Shown here: positions 1 through 14,080 of the stretch, piece after piece
Layout of the letters: every line of letters starts with the position of its first letter
Position numbering within the stretch: the first letter of the stretch is position 1
Assembly: GCF_025370935.1 (NCBI RefSeq)
Contig: NC_133473.1
Location: forward strand, 14,658,127 to 14,722,126
Direction: 5' to 3'
Length of the DNA stretch: 64,000 nt
Source: Choristoneura fumiferana
Taxonomy: Eukaryota > Arthropoda > Insecta > Lepidoptera > Tortricidae
Notes under the pieces: generated by a model
What the model was told of the DNA's origin: nothing
Database searches by the model: none
The model's input: the letters and a program-made list of their open reading frames with translations, nothing else
Translations under genes and position numbers: made by a program

Positions 1-3000
1 TTACCTATATTGACATAGTAGCATCGCATTACTTGACCAGGGAATTCATTATTGTACATAAATAAATCTCTCTCTCTCTTTCATTATGAAACTTATAGTG
101 AGAACGTTCTACCGTATGCATCGAATGCACATAAATAGAATTTTGTCAAGTCTCATAATTCCCATTCAATTGGCAGGTTCTATGACACCACTTGTTTCCT
201 GACACACCGTAGAACTAGGGTATTCAATAGTAGATTGTTCAACAAGGGAGGAAAAGAACCAATATCACACGAGGTAACATGGCACCCGAGCATATGTAAC
301 AACATATATGTACATATTAGTAGTAGTATTAAATAAACAATATTTAAAATTAATACAAAAAAATACTATTCATAAAGAACAACGTTGCACTTTTTAACAT
401 AGATCGAAGGTCGATATGGTCATTGTAAAAAAAACCATTGACTTTTTTGTTGAACAATAATTAATTTAACAAAATTAAAAATGTTCAATATAATGATTAT
501 AGAAAACAGTAGATTCTATAGGAAAAAAGGTATTTTAGTCAATTTATTTCAAATTGAGCCAAGGAGGTAAGCTGTATAGAGATAGGCTGTGTGGACATAA
601 TATCATTGTCATTTACCTACCGAGTGGCTTTTTTCTTAATATTTTTTTAACTTTTCTGTTTTATGTGAATACGTATAAGAAACTAATGTAAGTAATTTAG
701 TAATATTTGACTAGCTTTATAAAATTTGTAATTGACTAATTAAGAAAAAATCTCAATAATTATACCATGTAGGTATATGCCGCATAGGCTGAATAGTTGA
801 ATACGTATGTGTTCCATTGACATCCAATGCCTTTTAAGTTTTTAATTTATTTTTACCCTTGCGAAGAAAGTATAGTTTTTACCGGAAAATATACTTGTAG
901 AACTGCATCCCGGAAAAGAGAAAAGTTCGTGTGGGACGCAGGTATTTTTTTAAAATTATTTCATTTTAAAAACATGTACAGTATAATAATAGATGTTATA
1001 ATTGTGTAAGTCAGTCCATGATGACCTGAGAGAGCACACAAAAACACTTAAAAACTAAATACTTACGCCACAACTAAAATCAAAAAAGTAAAGTTTGAGG
1101 TGGTGGGGGTGGTATGTAAAGTTTGTCAATTGTATTTTCTTTTTTTTCTTTTGTACAATAAAGAGTTTACATATTACGTACTAATATACGAAGTTGGTAA
1201 TAATAAATATGTTTTATTAGGAACTGGCTCAATAAATATAAATAATGACTCTACATTACGTGCCTGATTTTAATAAATTTACTACTACATAATTTTAATC
1301 ACATCAACGAAGATTAATTAATGTTTTATTAAATTAACAGATAGCTGGCTTACAGACTTTTTAAAATTATTATGAAGGAACGTAATTAATTATGCATAAT
1401 TTAACAAAATTATTTATTAAAGTATGTGTAGTTGCAATTTAAATGACTATTAACATGAATGAATTGACTCAAAATCATTCAGCATTGTTTTCCAGCACTT
1501 ATTAATTTAATTTACACATCTTTCATGGCACGTTGGATTCATAAAACTATGCCTATGTATTCATAAATCAAATATAACACAGTGTATACCTAACATAGTG
1601 ATAAAATACCGTACATATTTAGTATAAGACAAGATGGAAACACTTCAGAGGCGAACGAAGCCGCTTGCTAAGTTGCGCATCCAGTTACAAAGCGTGGGCT
1701 CTTCATAAGTGGATTAATTACTTGGATGATCTTGTGCTAAATTAGCCTAACAGCCGTATTCTGTTACAAGATTCCCTTAGGTAAGCGCGCTTTGAGTTAC
1801 CGCCGCAAAGTTGGGTTCAGGTAAATAAGTGGCGCTTTACTTAGTCGAGGTTGATTATTATATAGAAGTTGTAAGATAGATAGATAGAATAGTTTATTTC
1901 TGCTAAGAGTTATATTTTTCATTTACGTTGTTGTGCCAAACTACAGAGCAGTTTGTCGGCATTAAATACATCGGTGGTGTTTAAATAAGCTAGCGTTTAA
2001 TTTAAGGGGCAAAAGTATATATTATAGCTTATTAGCTACTAAAATTAATACTTATTTAGGGTAGTGAAAATTATGCTGGTAAAACTAAAAAAATGTCATT
2101 GGGTCACTCACGATTATATCTAGTTTCGATCTATTCGAAAGGTCTTTTTAAAGGGTGAGTGCGTTTGAGCCGACCGTTCTTAACTTTATAATCGTCAATG
2201 GAATCGCTAAATGTTTAGTTTTAAGGTATATATTTTTTTCCATGGTTTTTCTATGGTTTTTAGTGACTTTGACTGTGACAAATATTTACTTAACACAAGT
2301 ACATTGTTAGACAGACTAGAAAAGTTATTTGATGTAAGGGATCGCCAATCAGAATTATTTTCTATTATCCCTGCCCATGATATACCTTACAAATAATTTT
2401 ATAATATTTACGCCTATAAAAAAATCAAATAAAAACATTTTTCTGTTAGTATGCCGCAAAAGGTTCTTTTACATGACACTTTTTATATACTACCAGCGCT
2501 TTCAGAAAACAACCATCATGCCAATATAAATGAGGCGAGAGACACATGACAATGGATTTGAATTTTGCATCTATTTATCGGTTTTTTTTTTATAAATATA
2601 CAATTTCCCAGAAACGACAGTTCAGTATGTAAACTGATTCAACTCAAATCTCATTCCTTAAGTACCCGCGTGGTATTTTTTGGAAAAGTAAACCAACGCT
2701 TACCTCTGACACGCAAAACTTGTTCTCTAAAGTAAACACAGCTTTAAGTCTGTGTCCACAACATTACAGCAGCTGCTATAAGTATTTTAATATTCCGGGC
2801 AAATATTGAGTTACCACAACATTCGTGCTCAATTGAGTGTAAAAGCTCTAGTCTAGGGGATACTGACTGACAGCGACTCGATATAATAAAAAATAACTTA
2901 GAAAAATAAAAAAGCTACACTACAGTGATAAAGAAAACTGCGTGTGTTTTAATAATAATAACATTGTAGATCTGTTTTGAAAAAATGTACCTTGTTCAGT

Positions 3001-4002
3001 TTATTGCCTGATCTTTCGACATTCATTATGATCTATAAGAACTAAATTAAAATAGATATTTCGACTTTGGCCGCCATGTCAATGGCTGAACCGATTTTAA
3101 TCAAACTTGATTAAAAACTGTTCTGATTAAAATGATGTGCAGTTTGAGTTATGATACCATAGACATATACATGTACACACACATAACTTGAACATATTAA
3201 TGTTTATGTTATAATTTATTGTATTTTTTCATTTCATGTATGATCTGTAAGATATTATTGCCTGAAATAAATTATTTCATTTTATTACAACCACACACGT
3301 CGTTCAGCTTATAAAACTCTTTTGTTTAACGTTAGGGATTACGATTAATTGATTCCCTGAAATTATGAATGTCATATAATAAAGTATTAATAAAGTCAAG
3401 TAATAAAGTAATCATATAAAAACCCAGTAAACAAATGAAACCGTTACAACGACTCTTTGCTTAAACATATTAATTTCGTTAATTCATTTCGTTACACCTA
3501 TTATTTAATTATTTAATAAAAAATGGTGTCATGTCATGTATAGACTCTCACGGTAATTTTTCACGCCATTTAACCGAGCAGGACTGGTACTCGATTTGGT
3601 AATTATCCATAGAAATGCTTTTGTTTGTCCACGGCCAATAATGTCACGCTTGGTCAACGTTCAAGACACAAATATTTACATTATTACCTACTTTGATGGG
3701 TTGTTGAAAATTAAAATACCAGTACCTTTTTACTAGTGGTGGTGATTTTACTGGTGAACACCCCTTAAAGACATAATTGCCTTTGTACGTGTATCTTAAC
3801 CTTGTCAGTGCTTGTTTGTTTACAACGTCCTGTCAAATTAAGTCGCCGAAATCGAACTTTCAAATTGGCACACAAATCTTTTCGGCTTTATCGAGTTTTA
3901 TAACATGCAAACGATTATTAACTTAAGGTTGGTCTGCCACATATTAACTTGGTTGAAAGTACAGTAAAAGTTTTACTAGGTAGAGTAAAATAGTAGATTA
4001 TT
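1..4002. other. Gene-free AT-rich stretch
   Basis: No reading frame with recognisable protein features and no RNA gene was seen. A short (CT)n run lies near 67-80. The largest open frames here are about 60 codons, AT-driven and without any family resemblance. No transposon ends were recognised. It is most simply intergenic or intronic DNA. Confidence 0.6.
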
Positions 4003-4111
4003 GTCGTGGCCTGGAAGTAGGCAATTGCTGGCTGAGTATGAGTATTAAACGGACGAGCTTGCGAGTCCGTTTAACTAATACGAAGCCAGCAATTGCTATT
4101 CCAGCCGAGAC
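4003..4111. repeat. Palindromic MITE-like hairpin
   Basis: Two inverted arms of about 40 nt (roughly 4003-4052 and 4065-4111) share 'GGCAATTGCTGGCT' / 'AGCCAGCAATTGCT' and 'AAACGGAC' / 'GTCCGTTT', leaving a loop of about 12 nt. A single RNA or DNA strand would fold into a long hairpin. This is typical of short non-autonomous DNA elements in lepidopteran genomes. No transposase is present. Confidence 0.75.
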
Positions 4112-4405
4112 TTATATAAAGCTTTTCTCAAAAATGGTGAAAAATTCTGAAATAGAATAAACTTTTTCTCAAAATATATTATAAAATTTTATTTTATTCC
4201 AATATTTTTGTTATGCTTTCCCGCCTTTTTTCATTAAAATAAACTGCAGGTGTACTTTTCCACTGAAAACACCACAAGCTATTTCAGACCCAATAGAAAA
4301 AGTCCGGAGTTCCAACAAAATTTCTGATACCGGCCATTAGACTTGGCTGTATACGACTTGTGCCAACATTTCCATGGCCTTATTAACTTTAAAAAAAATG
4401 TGACT

Positions 4406-4454
4406 GATTGCAGGCGCGCTAATTCATTATTGTCGAGCTAGCGCGCCTGCAATC
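4406..4454. repeat. Perfect 16-bp GC-rich inverted repeat
   Basis: Arms 'GATTGCAGGCGCGCTA' (4406-4421) and its exact reverse complement (4439-4454) are separated by 17 nt. The GC-rich stem stands out in an AT-rich background. It could be a small MITE, or part of a larger element together with the hairpin at 4003-4111. Confidence 0.65.
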
Positions 4455-7400
4455 TTTTTAACTTTTTAATTTTTCACTGACCGTAAACTATGCACTTCAC
4501 CTTCTGATATGTAAAGAATAATGTCAACTTTTACGGACATTTTTGAGAAAAATATACACTTTATTCTAAGAAATTGAAACGTTTAGGTAAATAACTAAAT
4601 GTACCTAAACAAACTTCAGCTGCCAGATTTGGTACATTCTAGGATTTTAAACATTTTACTTATCTATCATTGTAATACAAACTATAGTATCAGTATAAAG
4701 TATAGTATCGTGCAATCTTTATTTTGATTTACCTGCTTTTTCTGCTTTAAGACCATGTTGTCGTGAAACTAATAATAAAACAAATAAAAATTTCACGCGA
4801 ACAAAAAGCACAAAGTGCCTGTCTGGCTAAAAAGGACATTTATTTCGGCGGCTCAAGCATTTAACCTTTCTAAATATTCCTCATATGATTAATTCTGTGC
4901 ACAAATCCAATCTTCGTGAAGATGTTTTGTTGAGCCCTATATCCAGCAGTGGACGTCTTTCAACCCAAGATAAGGATGTTAATAGTCATGTCAGTTTTTT
5001 TATTCCTGATTTATTTTACCTAAGTATAATTATGATTGCGTAGCGTACTTAACTACGCATTAGTTTAATTTGCTTGATGTTCTTATTTGGAGGTCTATAC
5101 CGTATAATAAAATGCTTTTGCATACTATATGTGTCTCAATATAAAAGAAACTGATTGGTAGACATAAGAGGGCATTAATAATGTAGTATCAAACAATGAT
5201 ATCCGATTTTCAAATCACAATACAAACACGATCTAAATTGGCTACTAAATATTCAGAATCAATAGTCCGTACGAACCATACACGGGTAATTCGACAATGG
5301 CGGGCTAATTCAATTTGAATCACACAATATTCTATTAATCGTGACGGACAGGTGTAATCAAGCCGCACACGCGCTTGTTGCGGGTCGCATTGTCCTGCGG
5401 GCCTGCGTTTGATACCCCTGACGCTGACAACCCGGCCCCGCGCACTGTGGCAACTTTTATGGAATTAACGATCCATCATATTCCGCCCAAAATCGCTTTA
5501 ACATTTATACCGCGGTCATTCTCTGACTACACGTAAAAGCTACGAGCTAAGCGATATTTTATTTTCAATGATAATAGTCGTCATTCATCGATATTCAATA
5601 ACGTAATACAATCCGCCATAATGGCTCCCACCTCAGCACCGGCTGTCACAAACACCACTAATGAATAAATAATCCCTCCGAACAGATAACAAGAGATGCC
5701 AATTAAACAATACACTAATTAATTCCAAACATTGGTCTAGTGGACTTCATTTGAGTAGGTAACATCATCAAACTAGCAAGGCACGTAGATAACTACAGCG
5801 ACCGCATAATGCCCATCCACACAATGCGAAATTCGATATTTTAACTTATGCTTGTATAACGATACCTATATCATGTTTAATTAACAGGTGCTTTCAATTA
5901 GCACGTTATTGTGTAATGTAGGATAACTAACTAATCAGGGTGGTGGGGTGAGTCCCTCTCTTATTGCGTCCGAACTCGCATGGGCAGTTATTACATATCT
6001 TAATACAACGTACATTACTAGTAATCTTTTTATCCACGAATACTCAAACAGTTTTCGTCCAATGAAAGTGTCCTACTCAGAAAACACTTAAAATATTGAA
6101 AGTCAAAGCTCTCGACCCAATCGACAAATATGTACTTAAACGATTACGTAAACAACATATCACCAGTCCACAATAACAGAAACCACTTTGCGGCAATCTC
6201 GTAAAGAAGCCACGCTAAGTCGACGGCTTTTTTAATATTGGAGGCGAGACCGCACTGTCCCACGAAACATTTTCCATTAATAAAACGCGAAAAAGGAATA
6301 TTACATATGAAAAAGACATATATCCGTATCGCCGGACCCGCCGCTATCTCGTGGAAGGTAATAACTTCTTTACAAGTCCAAAGTCCGAGGGATTGAAAAG
6401 CAATTTCAGCAAGACACCCCGCCCTCACGCGCACGGGGCCGGACTGCCCATATTTCTTTTTCGCCGCTGTAATTCGCCTTTGATTTAATCTCGAGAAACA
6501 AATCTTTGAATGTGAAAGTTTAGTGATAGGCATCACTAGAACTAGTTTCGCTGATTGGATTCCATCCCCGACGAGCCCGGCTCCCGCAATTTCAAATTGG
6601 TCACTGTAGATATTCCGCTATTTGTTTGATTGTACTAAAAGATTGCATTTCTTATTTCCTGAAGCAACTTTCCATCCGACATTGTTCGGGGCTAAATTTA
6701 GTTTTACCCCTAACCTTCCACATTTTGTTGCCGCAAGCAATATATAGGCTACTGTGATATTGTGATTAAATTTGACTTGAGCTTGCTCTTGACGTGACCA
6801 TCTTCGGACCATGAATGATGACTGTGCAAGTTATTAAGCAACACTATTCAAAAGTTTAAAGGCTATTCAAAAACCATATTTTTGGCTGCAAAAAAGTGGT
6901 GTATAAAAAACCTTTGTTTTTCATTTATTTGTCCTGACAATAATCCTGATCTAGTGTCATTGTATTTATAACGTATCAGTGAATGTAACTTATACCTCTG
7001 GGGAATGGCCAGCGGTGCGTCTCTGTAGTATCTTGTTACCAGCCACAGTCACCGCAGGATAAATATGAGAACTAAGAAAATTTGCTTAAGAGTTAAGAGG
7101 TGTCTACATCACTCATCTGTCATATAAAAATGATAGGTCATATATTTAAATTGCCAACTTGATGAGTCTAATTTCAAAGGGAGCAATGTTCTTAAGAAAA
7201 AAAGAGGATTAAAGCAAAGGCTCGTATTTGCTGTTCTATGTTCACTATGTTATTTTGTTCACATTTCAGCGAGTTCAAGTAATAACATCAGTAGTAACCA
7301 TAAAAAAATCTACGTAAACCCAAGTCAATTTGAGACGGTCTCGTCCGTCCGTATGGTCCGACCGCAGATCGTATCTCTTAAACTGTTCCGAGCGCCTTAT

Positions 7401-9273
7401 TTATATAATCTAACTATTTGCGAGGGACAAACACCCTTTATTATGTTTTTCCCTTTCAGCCTCGCGCGGGGTATTCGTACAAATATCGTTCCATTTGAAT
7501 TTTAACTGACAGAGTGTGACTACCCTGGTATGGCTGTATTAGGATAGAATTGTTTTTAGGATTATAAAAACAAAGAGTTAAGTATTTTTTAATCTAATCA
7601 GATTCATAGTAAAAAGTTGCACTTTTTTCTCTATTTTTCTACCACTTTTGACATCTCGGGGAGACCCCCAGATGTCATAAACCTGTCAGTTAAAACAATG
7701 CCAAATTCAATTCCAGATTTTAGTTTTTTACAAGTTCAGAGTCCATTAAAATTTCGCCATAGTGTTAGTTAAACCCAAAAGAAATAAAAATATTTTCAAG
7801 GAAGTAATTTTATGGACGTAGAGTTGCGTATCAATATGGAATTCTAAATGGCGGGTAACGCGCTCACGCCTCCTGACCATTTTCTGCGCGAACGAAACTC
7901 AATATTGCACACTCTTGAATAGAAAACTCCGTCCACATTGTTTACTAAATATATTTCGCAACCATTTTTACCAACCCATTTATGTTTATAAATGTAAACA
8001 GAACAATAAAATAACTTTTAATGTAATAAAAACGCCGTAAATACAATGATCTCACAATAAAACCCGTTGTTTTGCCTTACATTTTATCTTAAGATTTCGA
8101 TCATAATTGGCAATTAACACTCAAATCGATTTAATTGCATATTATAGTTAATATAAAAAACATCTGCGAATTGGTGAAGCTTTTGTGAACATCAGACTAT
8201 TAGTGCGATATCGAATGCACTTTCAAAAATGTCCGCGCAATATCGTCAAGCTCAGGGAAACAGGTCCCAAAACGTTAAAAGCATAATTGAATCGCAAATG
8301 CTACTATTGTGGAGCGCCGCGACCCGCGATCGGGCCATTTGCTACTGTTTTCAATTTGTCGGTCGCGACCATACATCAGCCCCGGCACGCAGCTAAAAGA
8401 CCGCCCCAACTTTAATACACTTACGCTTGACATTTTCCCACCCATTATGCATTCGGACAAAACCAATGCTCTCTACAAACACTAGGGAAAAAATTACAGC
8501 AGTTTCTCAGAAACGCTATCCACCAATGTAGCATTAAAGTCCATTGAATCGGCTATGACAAAGTAAATTCGTTGGGACTCCGACGATTGTAACTGACGGC
8601 ATCGCTAATCCGTAATCGGTCAATCATGAAATACAGCAATTTGAAATGTTTCCCAGATTAGTCTACGTTCAATAACAATGGGTTTTATACCAATTTATAG
8701 GGAAATCCTTAAACAACCGCAAAGTAAGACACAAAATGATAAGGATGACTAAATACGTATTTACCACTGATTTATAAATAACAACCATCTTCATCACCAA
8801 TTCATAATTATAAGTGTAAACAAATTGACTGCAAAATTAATATTATGCACCTACGAGGATACCATTGTAATTTTATTATTTCTCATAAACCTAACTTAAT
8901 TAAAGGCACAAAATACAAAACACTTCGTCATTACCGTGCAGTTTCCATCAGTTCCCTGGTCAAGCATTCGTCACGAGAATGACACGAGGCGGCGTCATTT
9001 GTCAGCTTCGATGACACATGCGCAGCGTAATTGAATCGCAGCACCATTCCACGCGGCCCGCTGGTTGCGCACCCCTGCTTTCATTTACACCGATTGTGCA
9101 AGTCTCACTATTTTTGCTGTGGGAATATTTTCTAAAGCTTGTTTTAATTGTTGGTACCGTTTTTTTTATTTGCAAGAAAAAATGTCTCTCGAGTGTGTTT
9201 TGCAATTTTTGGGGTTAATACTTAATGGCTGTTCAGTTAACTTCAAATATCGTTCGCTTTGTCGATCTTTTAA
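4455..9273. other. Gene-free stretch with GC-elevated islands
   Basis: No gene is supported. A short piece at about 4930-4966 ('ATCCAGCAGTGGACGT') resembles the tail of an RTE-type LINE. Islands of higher GC without repeat character lie at about 5280-5560, 6160-6500, 7320-7470 and 8270-8480. They resemble conserved non-coding DNA, but conservation cannot be tested here. The longest open frame (6144-6536, minus, 130 codons) has no recognisable domain and falls in one of these islands. Confidence 0.5.
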
Positions 9274-9648
9274 ATACCGGGTGGGCCCTTTATACAAGGT
9301 GGGCCCTGTAATAGGAGCAAAAAATTAAACCACAGCTTTCACTCTTAATCTTGAGCGAATTTAGTTCTACAACTTTTGAAAATAACTTGTATTATGACTT
9401 TTATTATAGTTTAAAGTTTAATTAGACAAGCAATGTATTGAGAAATCCGTCATTTTGTTGAGTGACAGGTGATGTCATTTAGGCTATTGGATGCCGTACC
9501 TACATTGAAAATACCGTTTAATTTGTTTGGAATAAACATAATGATAAAATTACTTAATTTTTGAAAGTTGCTGAACTAAAGTAGTTCCACTTGAGTAGCA
9601 GAACCTGTGTTTTAATTTTTTGCTCGTTACAGGGCCCACCCGGTATAT
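9274..9648. mobile_element. MITE with CCGGGTGGGCCC terminal inverted repeats
   Basis: The left end 'ATACCGGGTGGGCCC' is mirrored by the right end 'GGGCCCACCCGGTAT'. The similarity continues inward on both sides through 'GAGCAAAAAATTAAA' / 'TTTAATTTTTTGCTC'. The roughly 375-bp body is AT-rich and non-coding, as expected for a non-autonomous DNA transposon. 'GTGGGCCCT' also occurs twice in tandem at the left end (9280-9310). Confidence 0.75.
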
Positions 9649-9957
9649 ATTAGCAAATAATTAAAATACACATCGTACTTGTCGAACGGCATTTAATTCA
9701 GTGACTTTTCAAAATAAATTACACCGTAAATTTTATTCGAAGAAGCAATGTAAAGCAAGATTTTTGATATTTGTAGCATGCATACGACGTCAATTGGGTA
9801 ATAGGGTGGCGCATATTGATAACTTTTTAATTTTGATGAAAAAGGGAAAATCTAAAGACTCGTTTACTTTTAAAAGTCGCTGAACTATTGTCGTTCAGTT
9901 TGTCGTACGATCTATGTTTTAATTATATTCTCCTGTTAAAGGGTCCATCCGGTATAT
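9649..9957. mobile_element. Second, 5'-incomplete copy of the CCGGGTGGGCCC MITE
   Basis: The right end 'GGGTCCATCCGGTAT' and the preceding 'TTTTAATTATATTCTCCTG' are diverged versions of the right end of the element directly upstream. The interior 'AGTCGCTGAACTATTGTCGTTC' region also matches 'AGTTGCTGAACTAAAGTAGTTC' of that copy. No matching left end is seen, so it is a truncated tandem neighbour. Confidence 0.6.
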
Positions 9958-12900
9958 CTTGATTCTCGAATTACATTTACAGTTTAGTTGTTGGCTGGCG
10001 AATCAATAATAATTAGTTGTGCTTTCAGACATCGCGAGTAAGGTACGCTACGCTCAGCTTAGCGTTCTAATTGGCCAGGCCCGTCTACCTCACCGTGTTT
10101 GACGAATGGTCCGCAGTTTGATAAACAACCTATTAGAGTTAGTACGTAGTCGAAATTCGGAAGCCGTCCAAACGTCCCCTTTGTAAGTACGTAATAACGT
10201 ACGTCTATTATTGCTGAGAAAAATTAACACGTACAGTCAAATGTTTCTATACCTACATATATTTAGTTATTTTATGTGTAATGCTTATGCTTCTGGATGA
10301 GTGTGTATGTGCTGTCAAGTATGCTGTTGATTATGGGGCATCTACGTAGTCGGGAAAAAGACTTAAACGTGATACTATTCTGAAGTGACAATTGAGTATA
10401 AAAAACCTGAACTTTAGTAAGAACGCTGTAGTAGTGATGCATGAAACATTTTAACATCACCTGTATGAAAACATACACGTGTTGCACATTCGTAGCTACC
10501 GAAACTTAAGTTGTTGGAAAAATAAAATAAGAAACAAAGACGGCACAAATACTGTCACGTAAAATACCAAACACGCAAGGAAGTGTACCAAATAGGCTTT
10601 CAAATAGATAAAGAAAACAAAAGATTGCAAAATAAAACAACTCCACGAAGAAACGATTGAGTCACTGAAATCGCTAATACGTCTAGTGAATCAGGCACTA
10701 GGGGGTAACGACAGCTATACGCAAATAACAGGTTATTAGCCCGTTGGCCGGCAATAGCCGCGCATAAGTACGATTTGTGCTGATATTCATTTCGCAAAAT
10801 TGAAAGCGGAGAGCGACTCCATGCAAACCCACTTGGGCTATTTACCTAGTCTAAACGGCGAGCTGCATTTTTTGCGCTTACAAACGCGCTTTAATTAGCA
10901 TAATCTTTATATTTTCAGAGAAACTAATACTACTATAAAAGTACTCTTTATGTTCTTTAGTGACTAGCATCACGACAGTAAACAGCCGTTCAAACTAGCT
11001 ACGGACATGTCGACATTTAAGAAACAGGTTGCAACCTTCAATAATCAAGTGGCACTGTAAGAAGAAAAAGAAGACTTCCATATCTTCCACTTTGTAACCC
11101 GAAGACAATAACTTCTGAACGTAGGTCTCACGGTTCTCCTCCGCAAACATTTCGGAACCTAGTGAGCAAGACACAGTTACTACCTCCACACTTTAACTCA
11201 TTTCTTTTAATCTTTGACTATCATTTAATTTTTACTGTTTTCAAACCATAGCCTGAACTACCCCTTAAAACCCGGAACGTTCAAAGATCAACATAATTCT
11301 AAGCATAAGTATATCGGTTGTAATTTCGAGGACTGTTGGTGCGAGCCGGCCCACTGCGCGTTCAAATTGCCGTGGCGGTCGCCATTCTCGTCCGTTCATT
11401 ACCATGCTCGAACCGTGCACCCATAACACGGGAATGACGGTAACGCGTTTCTTATCAACTTTGATTAATATCGCTTTTTATTAGGTTTTTAACGTAGTAA
11501 GAATTTGATTGAGATAATGAAGTAATAAATTTATGTGGTTGTTATCAAAGCACACTTCTAAGCTAAGCTGTCCAGTGCGTTCGGCGAGCAAACAAAACGG
11601 CCTAATTGAGCTCTTATGCCTTTACTACGCTACACTACAGCCGAAGGTGACCGGCTTACTTTGGTCTCTCCTGCCCCGCAGTAATAGAACACCAGTAAAT
11701 ATCCGCAGGTTATACAGTACGCCGACGCGGGTCTCACCCACTGGTTCACCGTAATCCCTTTGAGGCCGTCAGTGTTGATATATCCAGATGGCGGCTCGTA
11801 GAAGGGTCATAATGGAATGTTCTCGTAGCCTGATGAAGTCATTGCCGGTTGCATCAGCTCAACATGGACAAACAAATCGATACATTGATTGCTTTTGATT
11901 AAAAAAGCCGTCCATAAAAAGAAGTGCCATTTAAAAGGCCTAATAAGGTTCTGGCGACAGGAAAGCCGTAAAACGTGGACACAGTTTGTTCCCCTACTTA
12001 ATGTTAACTTGTCAAAATTTGCATAAAAGCTGCCGGGCGGCCATCGTTACGGAACTTTTGACTGCACTTCAAAAGCCGTAAATTCAAAACGGCCAATAAA
12101 TGAGGCGACCTCAATTTTAAAGGTCCAAATCTCGATCGATTTAATACTTTCAAAAAACTTAGGCCGTTCTTTCATAAATATGACGGTGCGGTCTTGTGTG
12201 GTGCTCGTTTTTCGAATTTATAATATAACCCTTGTCATTTGTTTCCTCGAAATACTTCAACACGATAAGAGCATCTTAAAGAGTTCTGGGGAAAGTGACG
12301 AACTTTTTTCATAATGCGTTTGACGAGATTAAAAAACGCTGATACCGCACGTCCCTAAAACACTTGAAAATTGACAACGGCAATATTAACATTGCGCAAT
12401 GGAACTTATGCTTGAGCAATATACGAGTACGTATAACTTTTTCATCATTTTTTGTTATTTAAAAAGCTAAACAGTTGTTAAGTATAGAAACAGATGATTT
12501 ACATACTGCGTCATTTTGAATGATAACCTCGCATTTGTTGTCGAGGGGTTGACACAACTAGATACGAGTATAAACAACAAATTAGTTTAATGTTTATGCT
12601 TGGAGTACAACTAATTAATTAGTAGGTACAGCTAAATGGACGTCATACTCTCCTGCCAATGCGCTTATTTATAATTATTAGAAATTGATATGCAATTTAA
12701 ATAACCGAGATACTGATATTACAACGCGGACAAAAGCACTCGCGAGTATTGCACGTTTCTTAGAATGTGACGTTTCAAATAACAATGGGGTCCAATGTTA
12801 TAGTTATAATAATCAAGTAACTGATAATATTATTTTTTTCTCTTTCATTTCATTACTTTTTGCCTCTCCTGTTATTAAGACGCTCTGTATTATATTTGAA

Positions 12901-13934
12901 ATGTGAATTGTAGAAGACACTAGTGAATTTTAGCCTCCCAACCCACCCAACTCTTTTTTCCCAACTCGCAATTTTTTCCGAAACGAAAACATTTTATCTC
13001 GATCTCAGAACGCAGTAGGTTAGGTTAGGTTTGTCTTATAAAAGTTCCGAAAAAAAATATGGTTTCAGTGGAAATCGTGTTGAAAAATTCACAAGCAACC
13101 GATAATTAACTAACGAAATAAAGATTGGTTTAACTGGCCTCCAGTAGCAAGTTATTTAGTTAAAAACTTGTGTTGCTCTCGTCATTACCACCTACCCGCT
13201 TTAGTTCATAGATTTATGTTCACCATGTTTGTGTGGTACCCTCTCTTACCTAGATTTAAGTTAAATTAATATTGTTTTTCTCTATAAATGATTTTTGGTA
13301 AATCTTTTGAGAAAATAAATATCTTAAACCATAAAAAATTTAACATTTGGGAATAATATTTCGCCGAAAAGACAGAACCATTCGTATTTATTCATATAGG
13401 CACCTCGAGCTTTTAACTCGCGTGACATTTCTATGATAGCTTCACAGTTTTGCCGATGCCCTTTAAACCGGGATCCCTTTCGTTCGCATTTTTTTGACCT
13501 ATTTTCATTTCGCATAACTCATTTGGCATAATTTGTATTAGCACTATTACAGTCACATAGTAATACTTTGACCACTGCTTTGTTTAGCATATTACGGTTT
13601 TAGAATAATTTTATTTGGGCTAATAAATATTGGACTAATGTTTATTAATATTATACATATTATTATTTAAGCTAATAATTATTTTTCGTATTTTTCAGAA
13701 ACCATAATTTCAGTTCCTTTCATGAATAAAACAGTATTGTTGTTACTATGCATTTTTTTATTTAATTTATTAATATAATGTAGATTGGCTTCTTATCGGG
13801 ATTTAATACTGCATTTTCTTTAGTTTTTCATATTCAATGCGTCCGTAACAAACGCATATCGATTTAAGACGTGAGTTATCCATTATAATATCATTTAATA
13901 TTCAACATTCGCTGGCGTCCGTCTAGTTGGCGTC
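9958..13934. other. Gene-free stretch with non-repetitive GC islands
   Basis: No supported gene. Higher-GC islands occur at about 10020-10170, 11330-11440, 11560-11830 and 12020-12330. A tract with three TTAGG-type units is at about 13017-13030. Short open frames have no recognisable motifs. Regulatory DNA is possible but not demonstrated. Confidence 0.5.
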
Positions 13935-14080
13935 CTAAGGGCCCCGGACCAGCGGCGCAGCGAGTGTTTTCTCTATTCATTGCGTGTGCTGCCAAGCAAC
14001 CACAGTGCCGTGTGCGTCTCGGCTGCGCAATGAACAGAGAACATGCCCCGCTTCCCGCTGGGGTTCCAGTACGCGGCCTC
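13935..14080. repeat. GC-rich imperfect palindrome
   Basis: A left arm (about 13941-13984) and a right arm (about 14026-14073) are inverted copies. 'TCTCTATTCATTGCG' pairs with 'CGCAATGAACAGAGA', and weaker pairing extends outward through 'CCAGCGG' / 'CCGCTGG'. The loop is about 40 nt. Because the arms are inverted copies, both strands have similar open frames, which explains the two overlapping frames here without a gene. It may be a MITE remnant or a structured regulatory element. Confidence 0.6.

Noticed and set aside
6144..6536. 130-codon minus-strand open frame
   Set aside because: No motif, signal or family resemblance. It lies in a GC-elevated island where stop codons are rarer.
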